From Anaerolineae bacterium (lineage in GTDB: Bacteria; Chloroflexota; Anaerolineae; Anaerolineales; UBA4823), in NCBI GenBank assembly GCA_003130835.1, contig QEXX01000060.1:1-36359 (forward strand): DNA of 36,359 bases, in the 5' to 3' direction. Positions 1 to 7,538 of the stretch are shown piece after piece (the stretch's first letter is position 1; every line of letters begins with the position of its first letter). The position numbers were made by a program, and so were the translations under genes. The notes under the pieces were generated by a model. It made no database searches. It worked only from the letters and a program-made list of their open reading frames with translations, and was not told where the DNA came from.

Positions 1-102
1 CTCCGAAGCCTCCCCTTCTCACCAAAACCAACTTGCAGAGGTGACATAGGATCGGTTGCGTGGGTTTGGATATTGCCAAGGATTCCTTCACGGCGGCTCC
101 TT

Positions 103-154
103 GTAACGCGAGATTTATCTCGCAAGTGTGTGTGCGAAATGAATTTCGCGTTAC
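103..154. repeat. 52-bp palindromic intergenic repeat, left-edge copy
   Basis: The element is bounded by inverted arms GTAACGCGAGAT (103-114) and ATTTCGCGTTAC (143-154), which match at 11 of 12 positions. Inside are two smaller palindromes, GCGAGAT-TT-ATCTCGC and GCGAAAT-GA-ATTTCGC. The core CGAGATTTATCTCG recurs twice at 36258-36359, where the unit is also 52 bp, so this looks like a dispersed REP/MITE-like family. Its right end overlaps the stop codon of the reconstructed TauE gene. Confidence 0.7.
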
Positions 155-899
155 TTAATCAAATCGAAAATCATTTTTGCGGCGATCAGCCACAGTAAAA
201 CGCCGATGATTTTTTGAGTTGCGCGCTGGATACTTTGGTCTTCATCAACTGTGAGCCAACAATCGAGCCAAGCGCGGCCATGAGTGCGGTAATGCCGATG
301 AAAACCGGGTCCAGCCCGCCCATCGTGGCGTGACCGAGAAAACCTGACAGCGAGGAGAAAACCACTACCACAGCCGTCGTTCCCGCGGCGACTTTGGCGT
401 CGAGGCCAATCCAGTTGAGGACGGGCAGGATGAAATTCCCGCCGCCGACGCCGAGCAGCCCGCTGAGAAATCCCGCAACCGACTCGACGCCGGCTCCCGC
501 CGCCGCTTCGGTTGCCCGGCCGAGAGGCTTTTGGCGCGCCTTTGCCCGGTAGAACAGCATCATGAAGCCGGCAAAAACCAGGAAGGCGGCGCAGAGCAAG
601 AGCAGGATTTTCTTGTCCACGTAGGGGGTCAGGCGCGCCCCAAGTGGCGAAAGGAGGACCGCCGTAATCAACACGGGCAGTCCCACCCGCCAGTTGACCA
701 GTTTGCCACGCCAGTAGTTGATGGCGGCAAACATCAGGCCGACCACGTTGAGCAGCAGCGCGGCGGGGGTGGCTTCCGCCAGCGGCACGCCGAGATCGTG
801 GAAGAGCGGCACGAACAAGAACACCGCGCCCAGCCCGGCCATGGCTAGCAGACCGGAGAAAACAAAGACGGCGATTGCGCTGATAATGTAGAGGGTCAT
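151..899 (-). CDS. TauE/SafE-family sulfite/organosulfonate exporter, 3' frameshift
   Basis: This is an integral membrane protein of the TauE/SafE (TSUP) family, which moves sulfite, sulfoacetate or related sulfur anions across the cytoplasmic membrane. The N-terminal half has a hydrophobic GLGAVFLFVPL segment. The second repeat has the family signature GLLGVGGGNFILPVL, followed by AAGTTAVVVVFSSLSG. The open frame stops at 186 with an abnormal tail after SSAQLKK. Adding one A to the six-A run (plus-strand T run 210-215) restores a typical C-terminus (IIGVLLWLIAAKMIF) ending at a TAA at 151-153, about 249 residues, the normal family length. The start is the ATG at 899. A rhodanese lies upstream on the same strand, a common pairing. 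A sequencing indel or a recent mutation could explain the frameshift. Confidence 0.85.
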
Positions 900-940
900 G
901 GTTATTCAGTATTTTGAATTAGTTTTTGCCTGAATATAGG

Positions 941-1030
941 GCAAATCTCCAACCTGACCGGCAAATCGGAGGTTTGCCCGACGTGGCGCAAATCTCCGAT
1001 ATGTGCAGGCAAATCAGAGATTTGCCCTAC
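941..1030. repeat. Two tandem 47-bp repeats with internal palindromes
   Basis: GCAAATCTCC occurs at 941-950 and again at 988-997, a period of 47 bp. Each unit also holds a hairpin-forming pair: GGCAAATC (960-967) with GGTTTGCC (971-978), and the perfect GGCAAATC (1008-1015) with GATTTGCC (1019-1026). It sits between the rhodanese stop and the TauE start, so the pair is probably not transcribed without interruption. There are no unique equal-length spacers, so it is not a CRISPR. Confidence 0.7.
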
Positions 1031-1032
1031 GA

Positions 1033-1410
1033 TCAGCCGTTCTTCGCCTGCAAGGTCTTGCGGACTTTGCCAGGCCAGACTTCTGGAATCACGCTGGCGT
1101 ATCCGCCCGAAATGATGCGGACGTTGTCGAAGCCTTGCGTGTGCAGGTAGGCAAAAGCCACATTTGAACGGTCGCCAGCGGTGCAGAGGGTCGCCACGAT
1201 TGTGTCGCGCGGAATTTCATTCAGGCGGGCGGGCAGCTCATTGATGGGAATTTGCAGCGCAAAGGGGAAGCACAGAAATTCCTGCTCTTCAGGCGCACGC
1301 ACATGCAGCAGGATGGCTTTGCCCTTTGCCCACTTCTCGAAGAAGACGGCGGGCTCAATCTTGTGCTGACCGGTGCTCCAGTATTCGAAGTCCACAGTCC
1401 GCTCAGCCAT
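1033..1410 (-). CDS. Rhodanese-like domain protein
   Basis: A single rhodanese domain of 125 residues, a cytoplasmic sulfurtransferase or persulfide carrier. The active loop is CTAGDRS, with the catalytic Cys in the usual CxxGxRS arrangement. The fold motif LLHVRAPEEQEF stands in for the usual DVR-xxE-(Y/F) element, and a C-terminal GGYASVIPEVWPG matches the family GG-xxxW end. It lies upstream of the TauE/SafE gene, suggesting a small sulfur-handling pair. The start is uncertain. A good GGAGG (1439-1443) sits five bases before an ATG at 1433 that is in a different frame, whereas the ATG at 1410 that opens the domain frame has only a weak site. Either a short overlapping leader ORF or an early frameshift would explain this. 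Confidence 0.8.
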   Translation of the reverse strand: MAERTVDFEYWSTGQHKIEPAVFFEKWAKGKAILLHVRAPEEQEFLCFPFALQIPINELPARLNEIPRDTIVATLCTAGDRSNVAFAYLHTQGFDNVRIISGGYASVIPEVWPGKVRKTLQAKNG

Positions 1411-1442
1411 TGGGAAAAGGTATCGTTGGTCATGGCAGCCTC

Positions 1443-2651
1443 CTATAAGTGTTCCTCCTTCTTAGAAGGTGAGTGAGAGAGCAAACGCCACGAGAGAATC
1501 AGCGGCCCAAAGAGCACGAAAACAAACAGCATAGCCCAGGGAGCCAAGTTCGCCAACGCCTGGCTTGAATGGGTCTCCCCAAAGCGGACTTTTTGCCATT
1601 CCCCTTCGAGCTGAGCTAAGGAGAGTCCATAGGTGCGATAAACGCCCACCTCGCAGTCCACCTGTTCTGCATAGGTTTCAATCAACTGACGGAGTTTCTC
1701 AATCCCGTACTGATCGATCAGGTATTGGACGATGGCAGCCGATTGCGCGTAAGCCAAATACGCCTGAGCTGCCTCTTGCGGAAAGGTCTGACACAGATTT
1801 TGTAAACTTAATAAGGATTGATTTTGCCAAGCGGTTTCGAGCAGGGTGAAATAATCCGGGTTCGGGTAGATTTCAACCGCGCTTGCTAAGCCCTCTTGCA
1901 GCCAGATAGGTAGGTATGCATAGGCGTTCGGTTGAAAGCGATAAAGATAAATGTGAGCCATCTCATGGGGAATCTGTTGTTCCATCTGAAGGCGTTGATC
2001 CATACCCTGGCTGACGGAGATCAGGAGGACCCCCAAGTCTGGGTCGGCATGCGCGCCAACCCAACTGTGGTTTGGTTTTTGAATCGCCTGACGCAGTTCG
2101 CCCGGCGTTTCATAGATGTAAATCTCTATAAGGCGGTCTTCTTCAACCGGCAAGAGTTTTGTCAACGCTATTTGAGCTTCCTTTGCGACATTCAAGGCAG
2201 TTTGAGCAAACTGCAGATCGCCCTGTCGCCAGTGCACCCGGAAGGATGCTTGAGCACGGCTCTTCCACGGAAAACGATTGTCTTCATAGAGAAACTCTTT
2301 TTTCTCCGTTGTAAACGGCGTTCCATCCTCGAAAACGCCCTCCAGCCAATAGTCCACCCGCGCAAAGGGACGCAACGGCATCTCTCGTAAATCGTGTTGA
2401 ACCTCGAAATTACCTTGCTCGTCAAATGATAACGGCTGTACGATGGTCTGAGAGCCCGATTGAAGAATAAGGTTGAGTTCTTTTGGAGCAGCTTGGGATA
2501 GAATCTTCCCTGCTAAGGTGAGAGATTCGCCAAACCGATAGGTCAGCAAACCATTCCACTCAAGTTTCTCTCCCCCTAGTTGGTACGGATAAGCTGCGCT
2601 CAATGTCAGCCAGATGATGAGACAGAGAACTCCAACCTGTGAACGGCTCAT
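1443..2651 (-). CDS. Secreted/membrane-anchored peptidase, MA-like gluzincin
   Basis: This 402-residue protein has an N-terminal signal segment (about residues 5-21), an extracytoplasmic body, and a C-terminal membrane helix (about 371-391, PWAMLFVFVLFGPLIL) followed by a short cytoplasmic tail. The zinc site is HEMAH (H229, E230, H233), with a downstream WLQEGLA whose E253 is the likely third ligand. This is the gluzincin pattern of the Peptidase_MA-like family. The substrate is unknown. The N-terminal region (40-130) looks like an all-beta domain. It is the last gene of a likely operon with the HEAT protein (28 bp gap) and RseP, so a role in envelope protein turnover is possible but inferred from context only. 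Confidence 0.75.
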   Translation of the reverse strand: MSRSQVGVLCLIIWLTLSAAYPYQLGGEKLEWNGLLTYRFGESLTLAGKILSQAAPKELNLILQSGSQTIVQPLSFDEQGNFEVQHDLREMPLRPFARVDYWLEGVFEDGTPFTTEKKEFLYEDNRFPWKSRAQASFRVHWRQGDLQFAQTALNVAKEAQIALTKLLPVEEDRLIEIYIYETPGELRQAIQKPNHSWVGAHADPDLGVLLISVSQGMDQRLQMEQQIPHEMAHIYLYRFQPNAYAYLPIWLQEGLASAVEIYPNPDYFTLLETAWQNQSLLSLQNLCQTFPQEAAQAYLAYAQSAAIVQYLIDQYGIEKLRQLIETYAEQVDCEVGVYRTYGLSLAQLEGEWQKVRFGETHSSQALANLAPWAMLFVFVLFGPLILSWRLLSHSPSKKEEHL

Positions 2652-2679
2652 CCGTTAATTAGGAAACACTGCGGGGGAT

Positions 2680-3711
2680 TTAGTCTTCGTCCTCGAAATC
2701 ATCAAAATCATCCCACTCTTCGAGGTAGTCATCAAATTCCCCATCTTCGTTGTCCCTCATCATTTGCTCGACATCCAGCAAACCAAAAAAGCCTTCACCT
2801 TGGGTGAAAGCCAAATTATCCAAGGCATCTTCGAGCAAATCAAACACCTCATCATCCTCGGTTGTCTCATAAAGTTCGAGCAGCTTGTCCATGACCCCTT
2901 CCCCTCCGATTTGGGAAAGCGACCAAATGGCTGCCAGACGCACATCCAAATCCGCATCATCCAACAGTTCAAGTAAGCGATGCCGACAGCTAACAGCTTC
3001 CAGCTCACCGGCCGCCCGAGCGGCTTCATAGCGGATGATTGCATCCTCATGGTCTAACATGGCTTCGACAAGAGGGGTCCATTCACTGTTCACCGAGCGT
3101 CCCATAGCCACCAGCGAGCTGGCGATCAAGTCGCGGTTATCCGAATAATACGCTTCTCGCACAAAACCTTCCACTTCTGGGCGGCTCGAATACCCCAACG
3201 CTTCCAGTGCGCTACGGCGCACCAACAGGGCATCATTGCTGGTAAAAGTCTGAATCAGGCGATCTTCGACTTCACGCAAGCGCGCTTCAGAAATCGCCTC
3301 GATCTCGCCTAAAAAGACAAATTTACCCAAGGCAAATGCCGCCGCGGCGCGCACATCGGGGGATTGATCCTTTTCCAAGATCTCTAGAAGCAAATTGATG
3401 AAGTGCGGTTCTTCATAGTAAGACAAAGAACGAATCGCTAATTCCCGCACGCGTGCATCCGGGTCGGAGAGGGCAAACAGACTCAAGTTGTCATACGAGA
3501 GCAACGGATCGTTCTCTGACATCTCTTCGATGTCTTCCATCAAAGCTTGCTTGCGCCATAGCGGGATTTCATGCCAGAAAGATTTGATTTCAGACAAGTC
3601 CTCGTCACTCAGGTCAGATAAGCGGTAAAGATAGACCGCCGCTAAGGGCGTGTTCACATCCAACAGGGCTTGTTTTAGTTGAGGTAAGGTAATTTTTGCA
3701 GGGTCTCTCAT
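2680..3711 (-). CDS. HEAT-repeat protein with acidic C-terminal tail
   Basis: A 343-residue soluble protein made of helical HEAT/PBS-lyase-like repeats. Examples are DARVRELAIRSL, SPDVRAAAAFALGKF, DAIIRYEAARAAGEL and DLDVRLAAIWSLSQIGG, spaced about 30-35 residues apart between about 75 and 300. The final 25 residues are almost all Asp/Glu with aromatic residues (DDYLEEWDDFDDFEDED). Such proteins are scaffolds for protein contacts, and no catalytic motif is visible. It starts 12 bp after the rseP stop and is likely co-transcribed with it. Its partner is unknown; the acidic tail could bind a basic surface. Confidence 0.8.
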   Translation of the reverse strand: MRDPAKITLPQLKQALLDVNTPLAAVYLYRLSDLSDEDLSEIKSFWHEIPLWRKQALMEDIEEMSENDPLLSYDNLSLFALSDPDARVRELAIRSLSYYEEPHFINLLLEILEKDQSPDVRAAAAFALGKFVFLGEIEAISEARLREVEDRLIQTFTSNDALLVRRSALEALGYSSRPEVEGFVREAYYSDNRDLIASSLVAMGRSVNSEWTPLVEAMLDHEDAIIRYEAARAAGELEAVSCRHRLLELLDDADLDVRLAAIWSLSQIGGEGVMDKLLELYETTEDDEVFDLLEDALDNLAFTQGEGFFGLLDVEQMMRDNEDGEFDDYLEEWDDFDDFEDED

Positions 3712-3723
3712 CTTCTTATCGTC

Positions 3724-4749
3724 CTAAAAGGGTAACTCAACCGGGTCGACAAAATCCAAGATATTGATATAGATCAACAGAGCCAATAAGATCAAAAAGC
3801 CGATATAGTGCAACGCATTCTCAAAGCGAGGCGGCACTCGGCGGCGCAGAACAATCTCCACCAAAGCAAAGACAATCCGTCCGCCATCGAGGGCTGGGAT
3901 GGGAAACAGATTCAACACACCTAACGACATGGTGATAGCAGTAAAGAAAGCCAACGAATCGCCTAATTGGCGATAGAGATCAAACATCCCCTTATAGCCC
4001 ACCGGACGAGCTGCTTCGGGTGAGACCTCCCCGCTCATCAAGAGACGAGGCAGAGAAAAGAGCACCCGTACATAATTGAAAGCCGCATTGGCACCGCGCG
4101 GAATGGCACGAAAAATCGAAATGGGGCGCGTGTCATAACCCATCATAATGCCAATCGCCCCTTCGTTCTCGGGGGGTGGATTGCGTGGTACAAGCGTAAC
4201 CGAATAGGATTTGCCTTCGCGCTCGTAAACCAAGCGGATTTCCTCTCCAAGTCGAGCATAGATGATATTGCGCAGTTCTTCAACCGATTCAACCCGCTTG
4301 CCGTCCACTTCCAAGATCACATCCCCTTGACGAATGCCAGCCTGTTCAGCCGGTGAGTTTGGCGCAACCCCCATCACCTTAACCCGATCCAAGACCGGCT
4401 CGCCTGCCTGATAGAACAGCAAAACCGAAAGGACAATCCCTATCAGGATATTGGTCAACGGGCCAGCACCAATTACCGCTAAGCGCACCCACGGGCTGGC
4501 AGACGCCAATCCACCCGGGACATCGGGGTCATTTTCACCCTTTATTCTGACAAATCCACCCAAGGGAATGAGGTTAAAAGTGAAGTCTGTGCCCTTAATC
4601 GTTGCCCATTTGAAAAGGCGCGGTGGAAAGCCAATGCCGAATTCTTCTACTTCCACTTTGAGCAATCGGGCAGACAAAAAATGACCTAGCTCGTGGAAAA
4701 AGATCAGAATCGCAATACCGATAATGAACGTCAGTAAATCAAAGCTCAT
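3724..4749 (-). CDS. rseP: Site-2 protease RseP, M50 intramembrane zinc metalloprotease
   Basis: This is an intramembrane metalloprotease (S2P/RseP/YaeL) that cuts membrane-bound anti-sigma factors or signal-peptide remnants. The first helix carries HELGH (H19, E20, H23). GGFVRI and the helix AVIGAGPLTNILIGIVLSVL follow. One PDZ domain lies at about 115-200 (GVAPNSPAEQAGIRQGDVILEVDGK). NLFPIPALDGG near the C-terminus supplies the third ligand, D288. The length of 341 aa fits single-PDZ bacterial RseP. It is the first gene of a likely operon with the HEAT-repeat protein and MA-like peptidase. The start ATG is at 4749. Confidence 0.93.
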   Translation of the reverse strand: MSFDLLTFIIGIAILIFFHELGHFLSARLLKVEVEEFGIGFPPRLFKWATIKGTDFTFNLIPLGGFVRIKGENDPDVPGGLASASPWVRLAVIGAGPLTNILIGIVLSVLLFYQAGEPVLDRVKVMGVAPNSPAEQAGIRQGDVILEVDGKRVESVEELRNIIYARLGEEIRLVYEREGKSYSVTLVPRNPPPENEGAIGIMMGYDTRPISIFRAIPRGANAAFNYVRVLFSLPRLLMSGEVSPEAARPVGYKGMFDLYRQLGDSLAFFTAITMSLGVLNLFPIPALDGGRIVFALVEIVLRRRVPPRFENALHYIGFLILLALLIYINILDFVDPVELPF

Positions 4750-4833
4750 GTCTTACTTCTTCTTAACAAAGATTTTTCATGGCTCGATTATATCCCTTTT
4801 TTGAAACACGACAGCCTATCCAACTGAACTTTT

Positions 4834-5826
4834 TCAGGCTGGTTTTTCGTCCTCAACAAAAACGGCTGGTCCTCCAACGGGTGCCACGATAACTTCTTGC
4901 ACTCCGCTGAGGTGGCTAAGTCGGTCTTGAATCTTCTGCGCACACTCGGCAAGGGTCAAGACATGCACATTTGGGCCAGCATCAATTGTATAGCAAACCG
5001 CCTCTCCCTCACTCCGCCAACGTCGCACTTCTTCCATGACCACGAAGGTCTCAGCCTGCCAATAAAACAAGGGGGGTTGCGAGGTCATCATCACACTGTG
5101 CATGAGGTTGCTGTCAAGTTCCACCACTTGAGCAAGCTGCTCGAAATCGCGTTCCAGGATCGCTCGGCGGCAGATTTCCAAGCGTTGGGGGGCACTCTGG
5201 ACGCGGCAAGGTTGCAATGGGCTGGTCTTCGCTAAACGATGCCCTTCGCGAGAACTTACAGATTTATGGGCAGTGCTGATGACACACACACAATCCACTA
5301 GAGCCCAATGCTGTGGTGGAGCAATTGGGATGGCATAAGAAGATTGATGGTCTTGCCCGCCGATCCATTCGACAAAGCCGCCATAAATCGAACGGCAAGC
5401 CGAGCCAGAGCCAAGCCGTGCTAGCCGGCTAAGCTCCTGCGGATCGGTCGGTAACCCAAAAACCTTAGCAGAGGCTAATGCCAACGCGGCAAAGGCAGCC
5501 GCAGAAGAGGCAATCCCACTGCCGCGGGGAAAATTGCTACTGCTCTCAATCCGGCAGAAAAGTGCCTTGCCGCTATAGACTCGAACATAGTCCAAAAACT
5601 GGCTAACGCGCGCCTGCGCCGCAGGAGGAGCAAGGGCTCCATCAATCATCAAGAGGTCACATTCGAGTTGTTCATCTGCGATCAAATGAATTTTTGTGAA
5701 CAATTCCCCTAAGGTCATTGAAAGGCTATTCGCTGAGGGAATCGTCCATTCATCGTCCAAATTGCCCCAATATTTGATTAAAGCAATGTTCGGATGAGCA
5801 ATTGCGGTTGCAGAACGAATCGGCAT
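4834..5826 (-). CDS. mvaD: Mevalonate 5-(di)phosphate decarboxylase
   Basis: A GHMP-superfamily decarboxylase of 330 residues that makes isopentenyl diphosphate, or isopentenyl phosphate, from the matching mevalonate phosphate. The N-terminus has the family motif ATAIAHPNIALIKYWG. SGIASSAAAFAALA is the phosphate-binding loop, and SGSACRSIYGGFVEW and DAGPNVHVLTL follow. Some Chloroflexota (Roseiflexus) homologues decarboxylate mevalonate monophosphate rather than the diphosphate, and the two cannot be told apart by eye here. No other mevalonate-pathway gene lies beside it. It ends 84 bp before the rseP start and may be transcribed with it. Confidence 0.88.
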   Translation of the reverse strand: MPIRSATAIAHPNIALIKYWGNLDDEWTIPSANSLSMTLGELFTKIHLIADEQLECDLLMIDGALAPPAAQARVSQFLDYVRVYSGKALFCRIESSSNFPRGSGIASSAAAFAALALASAKVFGLPTDPQELSRLARLGSGSACRSIYGGFVEWIGGQDHQSSYAIPIAPPQHWALVDCVCVISTAHKSVSSREGHRLAKTSPLQPCRVQSAPQRLEICRRAILERDFEQLAQVVELDSNLMHSVMMTSQPPLFYWQAETFVVMEEVRRWRSEGEAVCYTIDAGPNVHVLTLAECAQKIQDRLSHLSGVQEVIVAPVGGPAVFVEDEKPA

Positions 5827-5883
5827 ATCATACCCTAATCGGAAATTTCCCCCATTTTATCATCTCCTCCCCACCTCTAAGGC

Positions 5884-6576
5884 TCATTTCCTTAGCATTG
5901 CCTTGAGTGCTCTCCAATTCGGCAAAAAGCGATCCATCCATTGGTAAAAACGGGCGTTGTGGTTTCGTTCCAACAAATGAGTCATCTCATGAACAATCAC
6001 ATACTCCAAGCATTCAAGAGGTTTCTTGGCTAACTCACGATTCAACCAAATGCGCTGCGCACGCACATTGCAGGAACCCCAGCGCGTTTTCATCCTACGC
6101 AGCCGCCATTCCTTGACCTGTACCTCCATTAAGGATTGCCATTTTTCGATCAATGGCGGAATCTGCGCTTTGAGCATCTCGATCTCCATTTCCTCCACCA
6201 AGCGCAAAATCGCAGCTTTGGAGCTGCCCTTCCCCACAGTTATCTCGATTAGCTCCGAGTCAACCTTGCGGAAACGCGGTTTTCCCGCTCGGCTCCCTTG
6301 TCTGATGATAAACTTTTGACCGAGAATTTCAAATTCGGCAAAAGGTTGCAAAGCAGTTGGTTGACTCTGCGCTTGCTGACGGATTTCCGCTTGCTTACGT
6401 CGAATCCATTTAACTTTTTGGTTCAAAAATCGACAGATCTGCTCTTTGTTCAAGGTAAGCGGTGCAGATAGACGCACCTCCCCGTTGGGTGGGTAAATTC
6501 TCAGGTTGAGGTTCTTGACGGCTTTCTGGCAAACCTCGATGGGAATGCCGTCAATGGTAAGCACATAGGTTTTCAT
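5884..6576 (-). CDS. YgjP-like M48-family metallopeptidase (DUF45)
   Basis: A 230-residue cytoplasmic protein of the YgjP/DUF45 family. HEMTHLLERNH supplies the zinc ligands H196, H200 and H206 with catalytic E197. The upstream TRWGSCN motif (about 164-170) and the downstream W-rich PNWRALK end are typical. Family members are distantly related to SprT/minigluzincins; one proposed role is partnership with type I restriction systems, but none is present here. It lies 57 bp upstream of the mevalonate decarboxylase. The ATG at 6576 gives the expected beta-strand N-terminus. Confidence 0.85.
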   Translation of the reverse strand: MKTYVLTIDGIPIEVCQKAVKNLNLRIYPPNGEVRLSAPLTLNKEQICRFLNQKVKWIRRKQAEIRQQAQSQPTALQPFAEFEILGQKFIIRQGSRAGKPRFRKVDSELIEITVGKGSSKAAILRLVEEMEIEMLKAQIPPLIEKWQSLMEVQVKEWRLRRMKTRWGSCNVRAQRIWLNRELAKKPLECLEYVIVHEMTHLLERNHNARFYQWMDRFLPNWRALKAMLRK

Positions 6577-6718
6577 GGGGCAGTGTATTCTCTGAGCAAG
6601 TGGTGTCTAATGGAAGGTCTGGCAGATCGCTATTCCGCACAGAGTATACCATCCAACAGCTCAAAAGACTGCAAGAACGCTTGCCTGTGATCTCAAGCGA
6701 ATAGAACTGCTAGCAGGA

Positions 6719-7132
6719 TCACGTCCGTGCAGCCGCAAAGGGATAAATCCGCCTCCAGACCCCCCTGAGAAAAATTAACCAAGCGGTCAATTCCAAACCT
6801 TTGCCAAACACCTCAAGATAGGCAAGCGATCGCCAGCTTGAAACCACAACGATCCATAAGCCAAGATTCAAAAGCCCAAAGGCAAACCAAATCAAGCGCT
6901 CATCGCCGCGCGGGGTTGAGGTGGCAAAGCGAGGCAAAATCCAAAACGCCACCCCCATTGCGAATTGCGTCATCCAACCATAGAACATCAGTTCAATGTG
7001 CGCAGTCAATAGCAACCAAAGGCGTGGTTCAAATGGGAGTCCCTTGTTCGCCAACATCAAAGCCCCAAACGCAGCTCCCAAAGCAAGATCGATTAAAGAT
7101 GAGCGAATGATCCAACAGCTTAACCTTGGCAT
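6719..7132 (-). CDS. Small four-helix membrane protein, COX1/NnrS-like, paralogue 2
   Basis: A 137-residue integral membrane protein with about four helices. The segment AHIELMFYGWMTQFAMGVAFWILPRF resembles the H-x-x-x-x-x-GW...G...LPR helix of heme-copper oxidase subunit I-like proteins. It aligns along its length with the preceding 134-aa gene, so the two arose by tandem duplication. An upstream in-frame start exists at 7168, but the ATG at 7132 is better: it lies one base after the TGA of the preceding gene, and the resulting MPRLSCWIIRSSL matches the paralogue's MPKVTRWFVKTSF. Its position at the end of the NnrS-like operon suggests a role in NO or nitrite physiology; no activity can be assigned. 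Confidence 0.75.
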   Translation of the reverse strand: MPRLSCWIIRSSLIDLALGAAFGALMLANKGLPFEPRLWLLLTAHIELMFYGWMTQFAMGVAFWILPRFATSTPRGDERLIWFAFGLLNLGLWIVVVSSWRSLAYLEVFGKGLELTAWLIFLRGVWRRIYPFAAART

Positions 7133-7133
7133 C

Positions 7134-7538
7134 TCAGCGCCCTCGCACCCGCACCCAAGCTTGTCCAACGAAGATTAGGCAGGCGAACCATTGTAAAAAA
7201 GCCGCAATAATCAGAACCCAAGCACGCCCAGTCGCCCAGGAAGAAAGCTGCCAGGGTTCAAAAACCAAGCGCAACCCCAGACCAAAATTTAGGCTGCCGT
7301 ATGTCATCCAGTTTAACCAGTCATAACCGCGGGGTTTCTCGTTGCTAAACTTGGGCAACATCCAGATCGCAATACCGAAGATCAATTGGGTCAACCAGCC
7401 AAACACCAACCAATGCAGATAGGAGGGAAACCATCCACCCATTTTCCACTGCGGCAGGCTCTGAAGCATTCCCAAGATCAGGGCAAACACCAAATGGATA
7501 AAGGAGGTTTTCACAAACCAGCGTGTAACCTTAGGCAT
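7134..7538 (-). CDS. Small four-helix membrane protein, COX1/NnrS-like, paralogue 1
   Basis: A 134-residue protein with about four membrane helices. SYLHWLVFGWLTQLIFGIAIWMLPKF contains a conserved His and the GW-x-TQ-x(3)-G-x-A-x-W-(I/M)-LP(K/R)F pattern shared with the next gene. KPRGYDWLNWMTYGSLNFGL matches TPRGDERLIWFAFGLLNLGL in the paralogue. The ATG begins directly after the TGA of the NnrS-like gene (TGAATG), so translation is almost certainly coupled. A single conserved His in an LPR-type helix suggests heme or metal contact with a partner, but the full set of oxidase ligands is absent. Confidence 0.78.
   Translation of the reverse strand: MPKVTRWFVKTSFIHLVFALILGMLQSLPQWKMGGWFPSYLHWLVFGWLTQLIFGIAIWMLPKFSNEKPRGYDWLNWMTYGSLNFGLGLRLVFEPWQLSSWATGRAWVLIIAAFLQWFACLIFVGQAWVRVRGR

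Noticed and set aside
941..1030. CRISPR-like arrangement of short palindromic repeats (also at 36258-36359)
   Set aside because: Only two units each, no unique spacers of regular length and no cas genes.
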